Positions 1-7,500 of a stretch of 64,000 nucleotides of DNA are shown here, piece after piece. The stretch covers positions 620,001 to 684,000 of the forward strand of contig NZ_JACBZF010000001.1 of assembly GCF_013408095.1 (NCBI RefSeq), read 5' to 3'. The stretch's first letter is position 1. Each line of letters starts with the position of its first letter. The translations under genes and the position numbers were made by a program. Origin of the DNA: Novosphingobium marinum (lineage in GTDB: Bacteria; Pseudomonadota; Alphaproteobacteria; Sphingomonadales; Sphingomonadaceae). Under the pieces are notes generated by a model. That model worked only from the letters and a program-made list of their open reading frames with translations. It was not told where the DNA came from and searched no databases.

Positions 1-501
1 CGGGCGGTCCCTTTTGCCGACCTTGCGCGCCAGCAACTGCGATGCGCCGCGTATGCCGGCGAGCGGGTTCTTGATTTCGTGCGCGAGTATTTCCGGACCG
101 CGGAGCGCCGCGTTGTCGGCTCCGCCCGAATCCTCTCCGAGAGCCTCGGTGGCAGAGTGGTCGTGAAGCGTCAGCATCTGCCAGCCGGCCACGTCTGCGA
201 TGGGCGCCACGCTCATGTCTATTCGGCGGGCGAACGAGCCCGAAACAAGGACATCGATCTCGCGCGCGGAAACCGGTGTCTCGAAGTCGGCGATCCGCTC
301 TTCGAAGCGTGAATCCCCGAATACCAGCACTTCTGTCAGCTTGCGCCCGGTGAGCCGGCGAACGCTCTGCCCGAAGAATTGCTCGGCTGCGGGGTTGGCC
401 GAAGCGATCCTGAGGCGCGGCGCGAGCAGGAGGACGGCTAGCGGCAGGCTGGCAAGTTGCAGACCCGCGTCCGGCACGGCCAGACGGGATATCGTCGTCA
501 T
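1..501 (-). CDS. ntrB: Nitrogen regulation histidine kinase NtrB, N-terminal part (cut by window edge)
   Basis: Sensor kinase of the NtrB/NtrC pair, which in this family phosphorylates NtrC under nitrogen limitation. Only the first 167 residues are in the window; the ATPase domain lies beyond the left edge. Residues of about 20-115 look like a PAS-type sensor region, and the H-box [10 protein letters not shown] carries the phospho-acceptor His at 141. There is no membrane segment, as expected for cytosolic NtrB. The ATG overlaps the stop of the upstream tRNA-dihydrouridine synthase gene by ATGA, matching the classical alphaproteobacterial nifR3-ntrB-ntrC operon. That context supports NtrB over other PAS kinases. 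Confidence 0.88.
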   Translation of the reverse strand, partial: MTTISRLAVPDAGLQLASLPLAVLLLAPRLRIASANPAAEQFFGQSVRRLTGRKLTEVLVFGDSRFEERIADFETPVSAREIDVLVSGSFARRIDMSVAPIADVAGWQMLTLHDHSATEALGEDSGGADNAALRGPEILAHEIKNPLAGIRGASQLLARKVGKRDRP

Positions 502-1514
502 GCCGCCTGACGCCGCAGGAACGGGCGGTAGAAGTCGGCAAGGGCGCGGATCACATCGTCCGCGTCATCCATGACGTTGACCTTGTTGCGGAAGTCTGCG
601 GAACCGGGCAGTCCCTTCGTGTACCAGCCGAGGTGCTTGCGTGCCATCTTCGTGCCGACTTCGCGGCCGTAGTGCGAGAGCATCTCGCGATAGTGATCGG
701 TCAGCACGGCGTACTGCTCGTCCATGTCCGGGTCGGCTTTGGCTGTTCCATTGCGCCACCAGTGCATGACCTGCGATAGCAGCCAGGGCTTGCCGTAGGC
801 GCCACGCCCGATCATCAGGCCGTCCGCGCCGGATTGATCGAGCGCGGTAGCCGCATCTGAGATCGAGCAGATGTCACCGTTTACCACGACAGGCACCGAG
901 ACCGCATCCTTCACACGCCGCACGAAGCGCCAGTCGGCCTCGCCCTTGTACATCTGGTTGCGCGTCCGTCCGTGCACCGTGATCATCTTGGCGCCGAGAT
1001 CCTGCGCGATCCGCGCCAGTTCCGGAGCGTTGAGCGAATCGTGGTCCCAGCCCATCCGCATCTTGACGGTGACGGGAACGCTTACCGCCTTCACGGTCGC
1101 ATCGATCAGGCTGGCGGCGAGTCCAAGGTCGCGCATGAGCGCCGATCCGGCATCTCCGTTGGTCACTTTCCGAACCGGGCAGCCCATGTTGATGTCGACA
1201 ATAGCCGCGCCACGATCCTCGCTGAGCCTGGCTGCCTCGCCCATCTGCACCGGATCGCACCCGACCAACTGCATGGACACCGGTTCCTCGATCGGATCCC
1301 AAGCTGCTTTCTGAACGGACTGCCGCGTCTCGCGGATGGCAGCGGGGCTGGCGATCATCTCGGTCACGTTCAGGCCCGAGCCGAACCTGCGGACCATCCG
1401 CCTGAACGGAAGGTCGGTCACGCCCGTCATCGGTGCCAGGATAACCGGGCAATCGATGCGGATCGGGCCGATGTCGATCGGACTGAGCGCGGGGGAATTC
1501 GGAAGCTGCGTCAT
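498..1514 (-). CDS. dusB: tRNA-dihydrouridine synthase, DusB/NifR3 type
   Basis: FMN-dependent enzyme that reduces specific uridines in tRNA to dihydrouridine in the cytosol. The 338-residue protein is of normal length. It starts its TIM barrel with the [16 protein letters not shown] segment and carries the MGCPVRKV motif with the catalytic Cys at 112; KMRMGWD and [11 protein letters not shown] follow. The frame stays open further upstream, but the ATG at 1514 is the first that matches family length, and longer forms would run into the divergent ispDF gene. It overlaps ntrB by 4 bases. The start shares a short intergenic region of about 80 bases with ispDF. Confidence 0.93.
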   Translation of the reverse strand: MTQLPNSPALSPIDIGPIRIDCPVILAPMTGVTDLPFRRMVRRFGSGLNVTEMIASPAAIRETRQSVQKAAWDPIEEPVSMQLVGCDPVQMGEAARLSEDRGAAIVDINMGCPVRKVTNGDAGSALMRDLGLAASLIDATVKAVSVPVTVKMRMGWDHDSLNAPELARIAQDLGAKMITVHGRTRNQMYKGEADWRFVRRVKDAVSVPVVVNGDICSISDAATALDQSGADGLMIGRGAYGKPWLLSQVMHWWRNGTAKADPDMDEQYAVLTDHYREMLSHYGREVGTKMARKHLGWYTKGLPGSADFRNKVNVMDDADDVIRALADFYRPFLRRQAA

Positions 1515-1591
1515 AACAAATGATGTGCCTAAAAAACGGGCAGCCTTTAGGCGATTGCTCTTGCCACGGCAAGGGTTTACCGGGCAGGTCG

Positions 1592-2737
1592 ATGAATTAC
1601 CGGGCATCAATCGGTGGAACCGCAGCGGTGGTCGTCGCGGCCGGCAAAGGCCTGCGTTCGGGGCAGTCCGTTCCAAAGCAGTTTGCGATCTGGCGCGGGA
1701 AACCGCTGGTCAGGCACTCGGTGGAGGCACTTCTCGCTTCCGGGATTTCGCCTGTCGTGGTGGTGATACCGGACGACTTTCGCGACGTCGCGGCGGGAGC
1801 GCTTGCCGGGCTGGACGTGAAAACTCTCGCGGGCGGAGATACCAGGCAGTTGTCGGTCAGGAAGGGGCTTGAGGCGCTGGAAGGCACTATGCCAACCGCG
1901 GTATTGATCCACGACGCTGCGCGACCGGCCTTGTCTACCGATGTCATCGACAGGCTACTGGCAGCCTTGGAACACCAGCCCGGCGTCATACCCGTGCTGC
2001 CGGTGGTGGACAGCGTGGTCCACGCAAATGCCGACATTATGGGCAGCCCGGCTCGGCGCGAGGGGCTCCGACGGGTGCAGACGCCGCAAGCCTTCCGCTT
2101 TGCCGAAATCCTGGCCGCCCACCGCGCCTGGGATGGCCCGCCCGACGCCGGAGACGACGCGCAAGTGGCGCAGGCAGCGGGCCTCGAGATCGGGCTTGTT
2201 GAAGGGGACGAAGCCTTGTCGAAGCTTACTTTCTCATCGGACTTCGAGAAGTCCGGTCCGGCCTTCCGGATCGGTTCCGGCTACGATGTCCACCGCCTGG
2301 CGGAAGGCGAGGACCTGTGGTTGTGCGGTGTCATGATCGATCACGACATGGGCCTGGCCGGGCACAGCGACGCCGATGTCGCTATACATGCGCTGGTCGA
2401 CGCGCTCCTGGGTGCGATAGGCGCGGGCGACATCGGTCAGCATTTTCCGCCGAGCGATCCGCAGTGGAGTGGAACTGCTTCGGACCGCTTCCTGGCGCAG
2501 GCCGTGAAGCTCGTCGGCGAAGCGGGTTACCGGATCGGGAACGTCGATTTGACGATCATCTGCGAAGCCCCGAAGATCGGACCGCACCGGGAAGCGATGC
2601 GGCAGCGCCTCTCGGAACTGCTCGCCGTTGACATCGGTGCGGTTAGCGTGAAGGCCACAACGACTGAAAAACTGGGCTATACCGGTCGCGGCGAAGGGAT
2701 CGCAGCACAGGCCATGGCATGCCTCGTCCAGTACTGA
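1592..2737 (+). CDS. ispDF: Bifunctional MEP cytidylyltransferase / MECDP synthase IspDF
   Basis: Catalyses two non-consecutive steps of the non-mevalonate isoprenoid pathway: CTP-dependent activation of methylerythritol 4-phosphate, and cyclisation to the 2,4-cyclodiphosphate. The 381-residue protein is a fusion. The IspD half (about 1-222) shows the nucleotide loop [19 protein letters not shown] and IHDAARP. The IspF half (about 224-381) shows metal-site residues in GSGYDVHRL and [13 protein letters not shown] chose the ATG at 1592 because the nucleotide-binding strand follows about ten residues later; an open upstream extension from 1520 has no family support. The fusion is typical of alphaproteobacteria. 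Confidence 0.95.
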   Translation: MNYRASIGGTAAVVVAAGKGLRSGQSVPKQFAIWRGKPLVRHSVEALLASGISPVVVVIPDDFRDVAAGALAGLDVKTLAGGDTRQLSVRKGLEALEGTMPTAVLIHDAARPALSTDVIDRLLAALEHQPGVIPVLPVVDSVVHANADIMGSPARREGLRRVQTPQAFRFAEILAAHRAWDGPPDAGDDAQVAQAAGLEIGLVEGDEALSKLTFSSDFEKSGPAFRIGSGYDVHRLAEGEDLWLCGVMIDHDMGLAGHSDADVAIHALVDALLGAIGAGDIGQHFPPSDPQWSGTASDRFLAQAVKLVGEAGYRIGNVDLTIICEAPKIGPHREAMRQRLSELLAVDIGAVSVKATTTEKLGYTGRGEGIAAQAMACLVQY

Positions 2738-2748
2738 AGGAATACTCG

Positions 2749-3279
2749 ATGCGCAGAATTTCCGGACTTTTCGCTGCCTGCTCGCTTGCGATCGCTGGAA
2801 CCGCCCACGCGGCCGAGCCTCCGTGCCTGACACCTGCCGAGTTTTCTTCGCTTGCGGGATATTCGATGCCGAGCGTGATCAAGGGCACATCGCAGCGTTG
2901 CGCAAGCGCGCTTTCGGCCGATGCCTATCTTCGCACCAACGGGGATGAGCTCGCCGCCCGCTACGCCAAGCGCAAACCCGTGTCGTGGCCTGGCGCCAAG
3001 AAAGCATTCCTCAAGCTCAGCGCGGACACCAACCAGGACGCGAACGACCTTCTGTCCCGCATGCCCGACGAGTCGATGAAGCAGATGCTCGATGCGGTGA
3101 TCGAAGGCATGGTCAGTTCCGAGATTCCGCTCGAGCGATGCAAGACGATCGATCGTTTCGTACGCCTGCTGTCGCCCCTGCCCGCGGAAAATACCGCCGA
3201 ACTGATCGCACTGGCGGTCGGCCTCGGATCCAAGAGCGAAAAGGCCAAGGTCGGCAAGATCGCGATCTGCCCAAGCTGA
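2749..3279 (+). CDS. Small secreted protein of unknown function
   Basis: A 176-residue protein I do not recognise. It begins with a clear Sec signal peptide (charged MRRISG, hydrophobic core, AHA-type cleavage site near residue 21), so it is probably periplasmic. Four cysteines remain after cleavage (in CLTPAEF, QRCASAL, ERCKTID and the C-terminal ICPS), which could form two disulfides. A purine-rich GAAGGAAT lies just before the ATG, 11 bases after the ispDF stop, and pncC starts 3 bases after its own stop. It is therefore probably the middle gene of an ispDF-x-pncC operon. No enzymatic motif is visible. Confidence 0.7.
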   Translation: MRRISGLFAACSLAIAGTAHAAEPPCLTPAEFSSLAGYSMPSVIKGTSQRCASALSADAYLRTNGDELAARYAKRKPVSWPGAKKAFLKLSADTNQDANDLLSRMPDESMKQMLDAVIEGMVSSEIPLERCKTIDRFVRLLSPLPAENTAELIALAVGLGSKSEKAKVGKIAICPS

Positions 3280-3282
3280 GCG

Positions 3283-3780
3283 ATGGCCGACCGTATCCTG
3301 CCTCGCGACATTTACGCGCTTGCCGAAAGGGTAGTGCAGGCAAACGCGCAGGCCGGGCGCAAGGTCGCCCTGGCGGAAAGCTGCACCGGCGGACTGGTAA
3401 GCGCGGCGATCACCGAGGTGCCGGGCTCTTCGTCGGTCCTCGACCGCGCATTCATCACCTACTCAAATGAATCGAAATGCGCCCTGCTTGGCGTTGCAGA
3501 GGACATTCTGGAGACGTTCGGGGCGGTTTCGGCCGCTACTGCATGGGCCATGGCGCAGGGCGCCCTGGCCCGAAGCGATGCCGACGTGGCGGTGTCGATC
3601 AGCGGTATCGCCGGGCCCGGCGGCGGCAGCGAGCTAAAGCCCGTGGGACTGGTCGTATTCGCCAGGTGCGAGCGCGAGAGCGAAGAGATACAGGCGGAAG
3701 AGCGGCAATTCGACGGAACGAGCCGTTCGGGCGTGCGCCATCAGGCAGCGCTGTGCGCGCTGGAACTATTGCTGCCGTAA
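3283..3780 (+). CDS. pncC: Nicotinamide-nucleotide amidase, CinA C-terminal domain type (PncC)
   Basis: Stand-alone CinA C-terminal domain of 165 residues. Family members deamidate nicotinamide mononucleotide to nicotinic acid mononucleotide in pyridine nucleotide salvage. The signatures AESCTGGLVSAAITEVPGSS, ITYSNESK and SGIAGPGGGS are present, covering the Ser/Lys active-site region and the glycine-rich loop. The N-terminal molybdopterin-binding-like domain of full-length CinA is absent, as in E. coli PncC/YgaD. The last 40 bases overlap the end of the convergent COQ10-like gene, so the tails of the two coding regions are mutually antisense. Confidence 0.9.
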   Translation: MADRILPRDIYALAERVVQANAQAGRKVALAESCTGGLVSAAITEVPGSSSVLDRAFITYSNESKCALLGVAEDILETFGAVSAATAWAMAQGALARSDADVAVSISGIAGPGGGSELKPVGLVVFARCERESEEIQAEERQFDGTSRSGVRHQAALCALELLLP

Positions 3781-4202
3781 AGTTCGGCCGCGCGCGCCTC
3801 GAAGGCGGCCACCATCTTGCGAAAGGCGCGATCAAAGTACTGACCTGCAAGCGCCTCGAACATGCGGTTCTTGAAGGTGAACTGTACGTCGAACTCGATC
3901 TCGCATGCGTCTGGCCCCGCAGGGTGGAATTTCCAGACGTTGTCGAGGTCCCGCAACGGTCCGTCGACATAGTGCACGCGGATTTCTTCCGGGCGCCGCT
4001 TGGTGATGCGCGACGTGAACTTTTCCCGAAGTGCCTTGAACCCGACAAGCATGTCGGCGACCATTTCGGTCTCGGAGTCCGATTTTACGCGGGTGGCGAT
4101 CACCCAAGGCAGAAACTGCGGGTAGCTGTCCACGTCCGCGACGAGGTCGTACATCTGCTCCGCGCTGTACGGCAGCCTGCGGAATTCGTGGATGCCGGGC
4201 AT
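3741..4202 (-). CDS. COQ10/RatA-type START-domain protein (ubiquinone-binding)
   Basis: A 153-residue single-domain polyketide cyclase/START-like protein of the COQ10/RatA family, whose members bind polyprenyl quinones and help ubiquinone reach respiratory enzymes. The family start is clear: HEFRRLPYSAEQMYDLVADV, then YPQFLPWV, and later FTFKNRMFEALAG. The ATG at 4202 shares one base with the lipA stop (TGATG), so the two genes are translationally coupled; the lipA-coq10 pairing is common in alphaproteobacteria. Bacterial relatives are often labelled RatA toxin; nothing here favours a toxin role. The end overlaps pncC by 40 bases on the other strand. Confidence 0.85.
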   Translation of the reverse strand: MPGIHEFRRLPYSAEQMYDLVADVDSYPQFLPWVIATRVKSDSETEMVADMLVGFKALREKFTSRITKRRPEEIRVHYVDGPLRDLDNVWKFHPAGPDACEIEFDVQFTFKNRMFEALAGQYFDRAFRKMVAAFEARAAELYGSNSSSAHSAA

Positions 4203-5128
4203 CAGGCCCTCTGCTTGGCGAGCCGGGCTTCGCGCGCGGCGCGCATTTCCTTGAAATCGTCGCCCGCATGGTAGCTCGAGCGGGTCAATGGCGTCGATGC
4301 AACTTGCAGGAAGCCCTTCGCCCGCGCGATGGCGCCATAGGCGTCGAAAGCCTGAGGCGTCACGAATTCCTTCACCTCGGCGTGCTTCGGCGTCGGTCGC
4401 AGGTACTGGCCGAGCGTTAGGAAATCGATGTCCGCGCATCGCATGTCATCCATTACCTGATGGACCTCGAGCCGTTGCTCTCCGAGGCCCAGCATCATTC
4501 CCGATTTCGTGAAAACATGCGGCGCATGTTGCTTGACGCGCTCGAGCAGCTTCAATGAGGCGTAATAGCGCGCGCCAGGCCGGATCGTCGGATAGAGCCG
4601 AGGCACGGTTTCCAGGTTGTGATTGTAGACGTCGGGTCCTGCCGCCACGATCGCTTCGACCGCGGCGTCCATGCGACCGCGGAAATCGGGAGTAAGGATT
4701 TCGATGGTCGTGCCCGGCGTGTTGCGGCGAAGCGCTTCGATGACCTTCACGAATTGGCTTGCGCCCCCGTCGGGCAAGTCGTCGCGATCGACAGAAGTTA
4801 TCACGATATGCTCGAGCCCCATCTTCGCCGCCGCCTCTGCGACGTGTTCGGGCTCTTGCTCGTCGACCTTGCCCGGCATTCCGGTCTTGACGTTGCAGAA
4901 TGCGCAGGCGCGTGTGCATGTATCGCCGAGGATCATCACCGTCGCATGCTTCTTGGTCCAGCACTCGCCGATGTTCGGGCAGGCCGCTTCCTCGCAAACG
5001 GTGTTGAGATTGAGGTCGCGCATGAGCTTGCGCGTCTCGCCATAGCCCTTCGAGACTGGCGCTTTTACGCGAATCCAGTCGGGCTTGCGCTGGCGTTCGG
5101 GACGGGGAGCGGAGGACAGATCGTTCAT
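4202..5128 (-). CDS. lipA: Lipoyl synthase LipA
   Basis: Radical-SAM enzyme that inserts two sulfurs into protein-bound octanoyl groups to make lipoyl cofactors, needed by the pyruvate dehydrogenase encoded later in this window. The 308-residue protein has both expected clusters: the auxiliary 4Fe-4S site [12 protein letters not shown] and the radical-SAM site CTRACAFC. The C-terminal SSYHAG supplies the serine ligand of the auxiliary cluster. I start it at the ATG at 5128 (MNDLSSAP), because the longer frame would cover the divergent carbonic anhydrase promoter. No Shine-Dalgarno sequence is evident. The start codon is instead the last three bases of a perfect inverted repeat. Confidence 0.94.
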   Translation of the reverse strand: MNDLSSAPRPERQRKPDWIRVKAPVSKGYGETRKLMRDLNLNTVCEEAACPNIGECWTKKHATVMILGDTCTRACAFCNVKTGMPGKVDEQEPEHVAEAAAKMGLEHIVITSVDRDDLPDGGASQFVKVIEALRRNTPGTTIEILTPDFRGRMDAAVEAIVAAGPDVYNHNLETVPRLYPTIRPGARYYASLKLLERVKQHAPHVFTKSGMMLGLGEQRLEVHQVMDDMRCADIDFLTLGQYLRPTPKHAEVKEFVTPQAFDAYGAIARAKGFLQVASTPLTRSSYHAGDDFKEMRAAREARLAKQRA

Positions 5129-5149
5129 GTGATTGCAGATAATCACATG
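5126..5149. promoter_or_regulatory. Perfect 9-bp inverted repeat overlapping the lipA start codon
   Basis: CATGTGATT, six bases (GCAGAT), then AATCACATG: the arms are exactly complementary. The left arm contains the lipA ATG on the minus strand. In lipA mRNA this would fold as a 9-bp stem with a 6-base loop ending in the AUG, with the ribosome-binding region inside the structure. In DNA it would be an operator-like palindrome between lipA and the carbonic anhydrase gene. The TGTGA half-sites are ten bases apart, too far for a standard CRP/FNR site. The regulator is unknown. Confidence 0.6.
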
Positions 5150-5193
5150 TGCCGGAGCTTGCCAGCCCCAATTCCCGACGCCAATAGACGCCA

Positions 5194-5847
5194 ATGACCG
5201 AGAACGTTTCGCAAGAGCTATCGACACTACTCGATGGGTATCGCCGCTTCAGGCACACCGGATGGACCCCCCACCGCGAGCGGTGGAGCAAACTGCGCAA
5301 AGGCCAGCAGCCGGAAACGATGGTGATCGCCTGTTCCGACAGCCGGGTGGATCCTGCGCAAATCTTCGATGTCGATCCGGGTGAAATCTTCGTCGTGCGA
5401 AACGTCGCCGCATTGGTCCCTCCCTTCGAGACGACACCTGGCCTGCACGGGGTTTCCGCCGCCCTGGAATTCGCGGTTCAGGTGCTCAAGGTTAAGGAAA
5501 TCGTGGTGATGGGACACGGTATGTGCGGAGGTTGCAAGGCTGCTCTGACGCAGGAAATGCACGGCACGAGGCCCGGCGAAGGGGGCTTCATCGCGGACTG
5601 GATCGGCTTGCTTGACGATGCCCGCGCACCCATCGCCGAACGACTCGGAACGGAAAGCCGCGAGGCCGAACGGGAGATGGAACATGCAGGCGTGCGGGTC
5701 AGCCTGCAGAACCTTCGCACCTTTCCCTGCATACAGCAGGGCGAGCGAGACGGTTCCCTGAAGTTGCGCGGGGCCTTTTTCGCCATTTCGGACGGTGTCC
5801 TTCACCTGATGGATGAAGGCACCGGCGAATTCTCGCCCTGCACTTGA
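5194..5847 (+). CDS. Beta-class carbonic anhydrase
   Basis: Zinc enzyme interconverting CO2 and bicarbonate. The 217-residue protein has the beta-class zinc and catalytic residues: ACSDSRVDP with Cys47 and Asp49-Arg51, and HGMCGGC with His108 and Cys111. RNVAALVPP precedes the second motif. It lies alone between two minus-strand genes. The ATG sits in the second copy of a short direct repeat (GACGCCAATA / GACGCCAATG), and no strong ribosome-binding site is visible. A bidirectional hairpin terminator follows the stop. No signal peptide is seen, so it is cytosolic. Confidence 0.92.
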   Translation: MTENVSQELSTLLDGYRRFRHTGWTPHRERWSKLRKGQQPETMVIACSDSRVDPAQIFDVDPGEIFVVRNVAALVPPFETTPGLHGVSAALEFAVQVLKVKEIVVMGHGMCGGCKAALTQEMHGTRPGEGGFIADWIGLLDDARAPIAERLGTESREAEREMEHAGVRVSLQNLRTFPCIQQGERDGSLKLRGAFFAISDGVLHLMDEGTGEFSPCT

Positions 5848-5857
5848 TTGCCAAGAA

Positions 5858-5883
5858 AAAGGCGACGGTTTCCCGCCGCCTTT
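5858..5883. terminator. Bidirectional hairpin terminator between convergent genes
   Basis: An 11-base stem with one internal A-C mismatch (AAAGGCGACGG / CCGCCGCCTTT) and a 4-base loop lies between the carbonic anhydrase stop at 5847 and the convergent stop at 5906. On the minus strand it is followed by a T-rich TTTTTCTTGG run, so it best fits a Rho-independent terminator for the minus-strand gene. It could also serve the plus strand. Confidence 0.75.
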
Positions 5884-5905
5884 CCCGATTTGGTTTGTCT
5901 GGCTA

Positions 5906-7201
5906 TCAGGCCTGCGTTTCGGCGTAGGCCAGCCAGAGGTTGGCGACCGGAGCACGCGACCCGTTCACCTTGGTGAAGCTGTCCTTGGCCTCGGCAATCT
6001 TGCCCTGATCGAGCTGGGCGATACCCATACGCGTATAGATCAGGTCGCGATCGATCTGCCCGCCGGCGGAAAGGGCGGCTGCGTAAAGCTCTTCGGCCTG
6101 AGCCGCATCGCCATAGTTGAGAAACGCGTCGGCCAAAGCCTGCGCCGAGCGTCCGTTCGACTTGGCCGAAGCGACATCGCCGCTGAGCGACGCCTTGTCG
6201 GAAGCCACACGACCGCTGGCGGTCTGGCGCGATTCCTTGATCCACTGTTCGGACCCGTCGAGGGCTCCCTTCGAGACGCCCTTGTCGATGATCCGCACGA
6301 CTTCGCCCGGGAAACGACGGGGATCGGCGGTTTCGATGTATTCCTTGTACTCGTTGCGGGTGTACTGAGCATCGGCATCGAGTGCGCCGCTGCGGTCCAT
6401 CAGACGGAACAGGTCGAGCGAAATCTGACCGTCGAACTGGTTGAACGAACGAGTCATCTGCGCCGCATTGAGCCAGTTCAGAGGCGTCGGATCGGCCTGC
6501 GCCTGCATCGTCGCGAGCTCGGCGGCTTCCTTGCCCATGTTGGCCTTGTAGGCGATCAGGCTGCCACGCGAAGTCCAGTCCGCGGGGACCGGCTGCCCGG
6601 CCGCCTTTTGCGTCGCAATAAGCTCCTTGAGCGCCGCGATCGCCTGGGCGGGCTGGCCCGCGTCAGCGTAGGACTGAAGCATGAGCGGAACTAGGTTGGA
6701 TTCGGAATATCCGCCCGCCTTCGCGGCCTTGAGGGCGCTGGCAGCAGTCGCGTATTCCTTGTTCGAGTAGGCGAAATTGCCGAGGTAGTACTGGAACTGC
6801 GGAACCTTCGCCGCCTCGAGCTGGCCGCTGTCGAGGATCATCTGCACACCGCGCTGACGCAGCATCATGTCCTCGCCGAGCGTGCCGAGGTTCAGGAGGA
6901 ACTGTCCCGCCGTCATCATGTCCTTGGGGGTCGAGGCAGCGGCTGCCGCGGCTTCGACCTGCGGCTTCAACGCGGAGACGGCAGCCGAAACGTCGGCACC
7001 GCTGTTCTTCTGCGTTTCAATCTGTCCAAGCCCTTCCTGCACAGGCTGCGCGGCCGCGACGAACGGCTTGCTGAAGCCCTTCTGCGCATAGGCTGGCGTC
7101 GAAATCGTCGCACCACCGGCAACGACGCCGAATGCGAGCGCCGCTCCCAGTGCGGAGCGCGAAACAAGCTTGCCGAATTTGAGCTTGCCGTGACGGATCA
7201 T
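5906..7201 (-). CDS. Secreted helical repeat (TPR-like) protein of unknown function
   Basis: A 431-residue protein with a long N-terminal signal sequence (basic first 15 residues, hydrophobic AALAFGVVAGG, cleavage near AYAQ at about residue 39). The mature part is Ala- and Gln-rich and almost wholly helical. Units such as YYLGNFAYSNKEYATAASAL, MLQSYADAGQPAQAIAALKE and ADAFLNYGDAAQAEELYAAA look like degenerate tetratricopeptide repeats, which normally mediate protein-protein contacts. A good GAGGAG ribosome-binding site lies 7 bases before the ATG. It is monocistronic between two intergenic regions. Its partner is not evident; I infer a periplasmic scaffold role only from the repeat character. 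Confidence 0.7.
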   Translation of the reverse strand: MIRHGKLKFGKLVSRSALGAALAFGVVAGGATISTPAYAQKGFSKPFVAAAQPVQEGLGQIETQKNSGADVSAAVSALKPQVEAAAAAASTPKDMMTAGQFLLNLGTLGEDMMLRQRGVQMILDSGQLEAAKVPQFQYYLGNFAYSNKEYATAASALKAAKAGGYSESNLVPLMLQSYADAGQPAQAIAALKELIATQKAAGQPVPADWTSRGSLIAYKANMGKEAAELATMQAQADPTPLNWLNAAQMTRSFNQFDGQISLDLFRLMDRSGALDADAQYTRNEYKEYIETADPRRFPGEVVRIIDKGVSKGALDGSEQWIKESRQTASGRVASDKASLSGDVASAKSNGRSAQALADAFLNYGDAAQAEELYAAALSAGGQIDRDLIYTRMGIAQLDQGKIAEAKDSFTKVNGSRAPVANLWLAYAETQA

Positions 7202-7500
7202 ATCGATACTCTCCTCAATCGTTCGGCTGCGCGGCTAAATCGTGCGGAACAGCCCCTTGAAACTTCCGGCCAAGCAGATGGCGATCAAACGCACGCTTGG
7301 CAACAGGCTCCTTGTATAGCGCAGGCGCACTGAACCCTGATTGAATGCGCTTCGTCCCGCACGTTCAGGAAGGGGCGGCACTTGTGGAAAAGACAAGCGC
7401 ACAAAGGGCGTTCACCCGCGCCTCGCTGGTATTTGCCGCACCTTTGGCCTAGGGCCGGAAGACCGACACATTCCCGTCAACAGAAGAACGAAAAAGCGGC
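7202..7500. other. Divergent intergenic region upstream of gyrA
   Basis: This 299-base stretch separates the secreted TPR-like gene (minus) from gyrA (plus). It must hold both promoters. A ribosome-binding site for the minus gene is clear at its left end. I could not place convincing -35/-10 pairs. An open frame through the middle overlaps gyrA out of frame and has no family character, so I treat it as noncoding. Confidence 0.5.

Noticed and set aside
5128-5147. CRP/FNR-type site in the lipA-carbonic anhydrase gap
   Set aside because: TGTGA and TCACA are ten bases apart rather than six, so it does not fit the CRP spacing.
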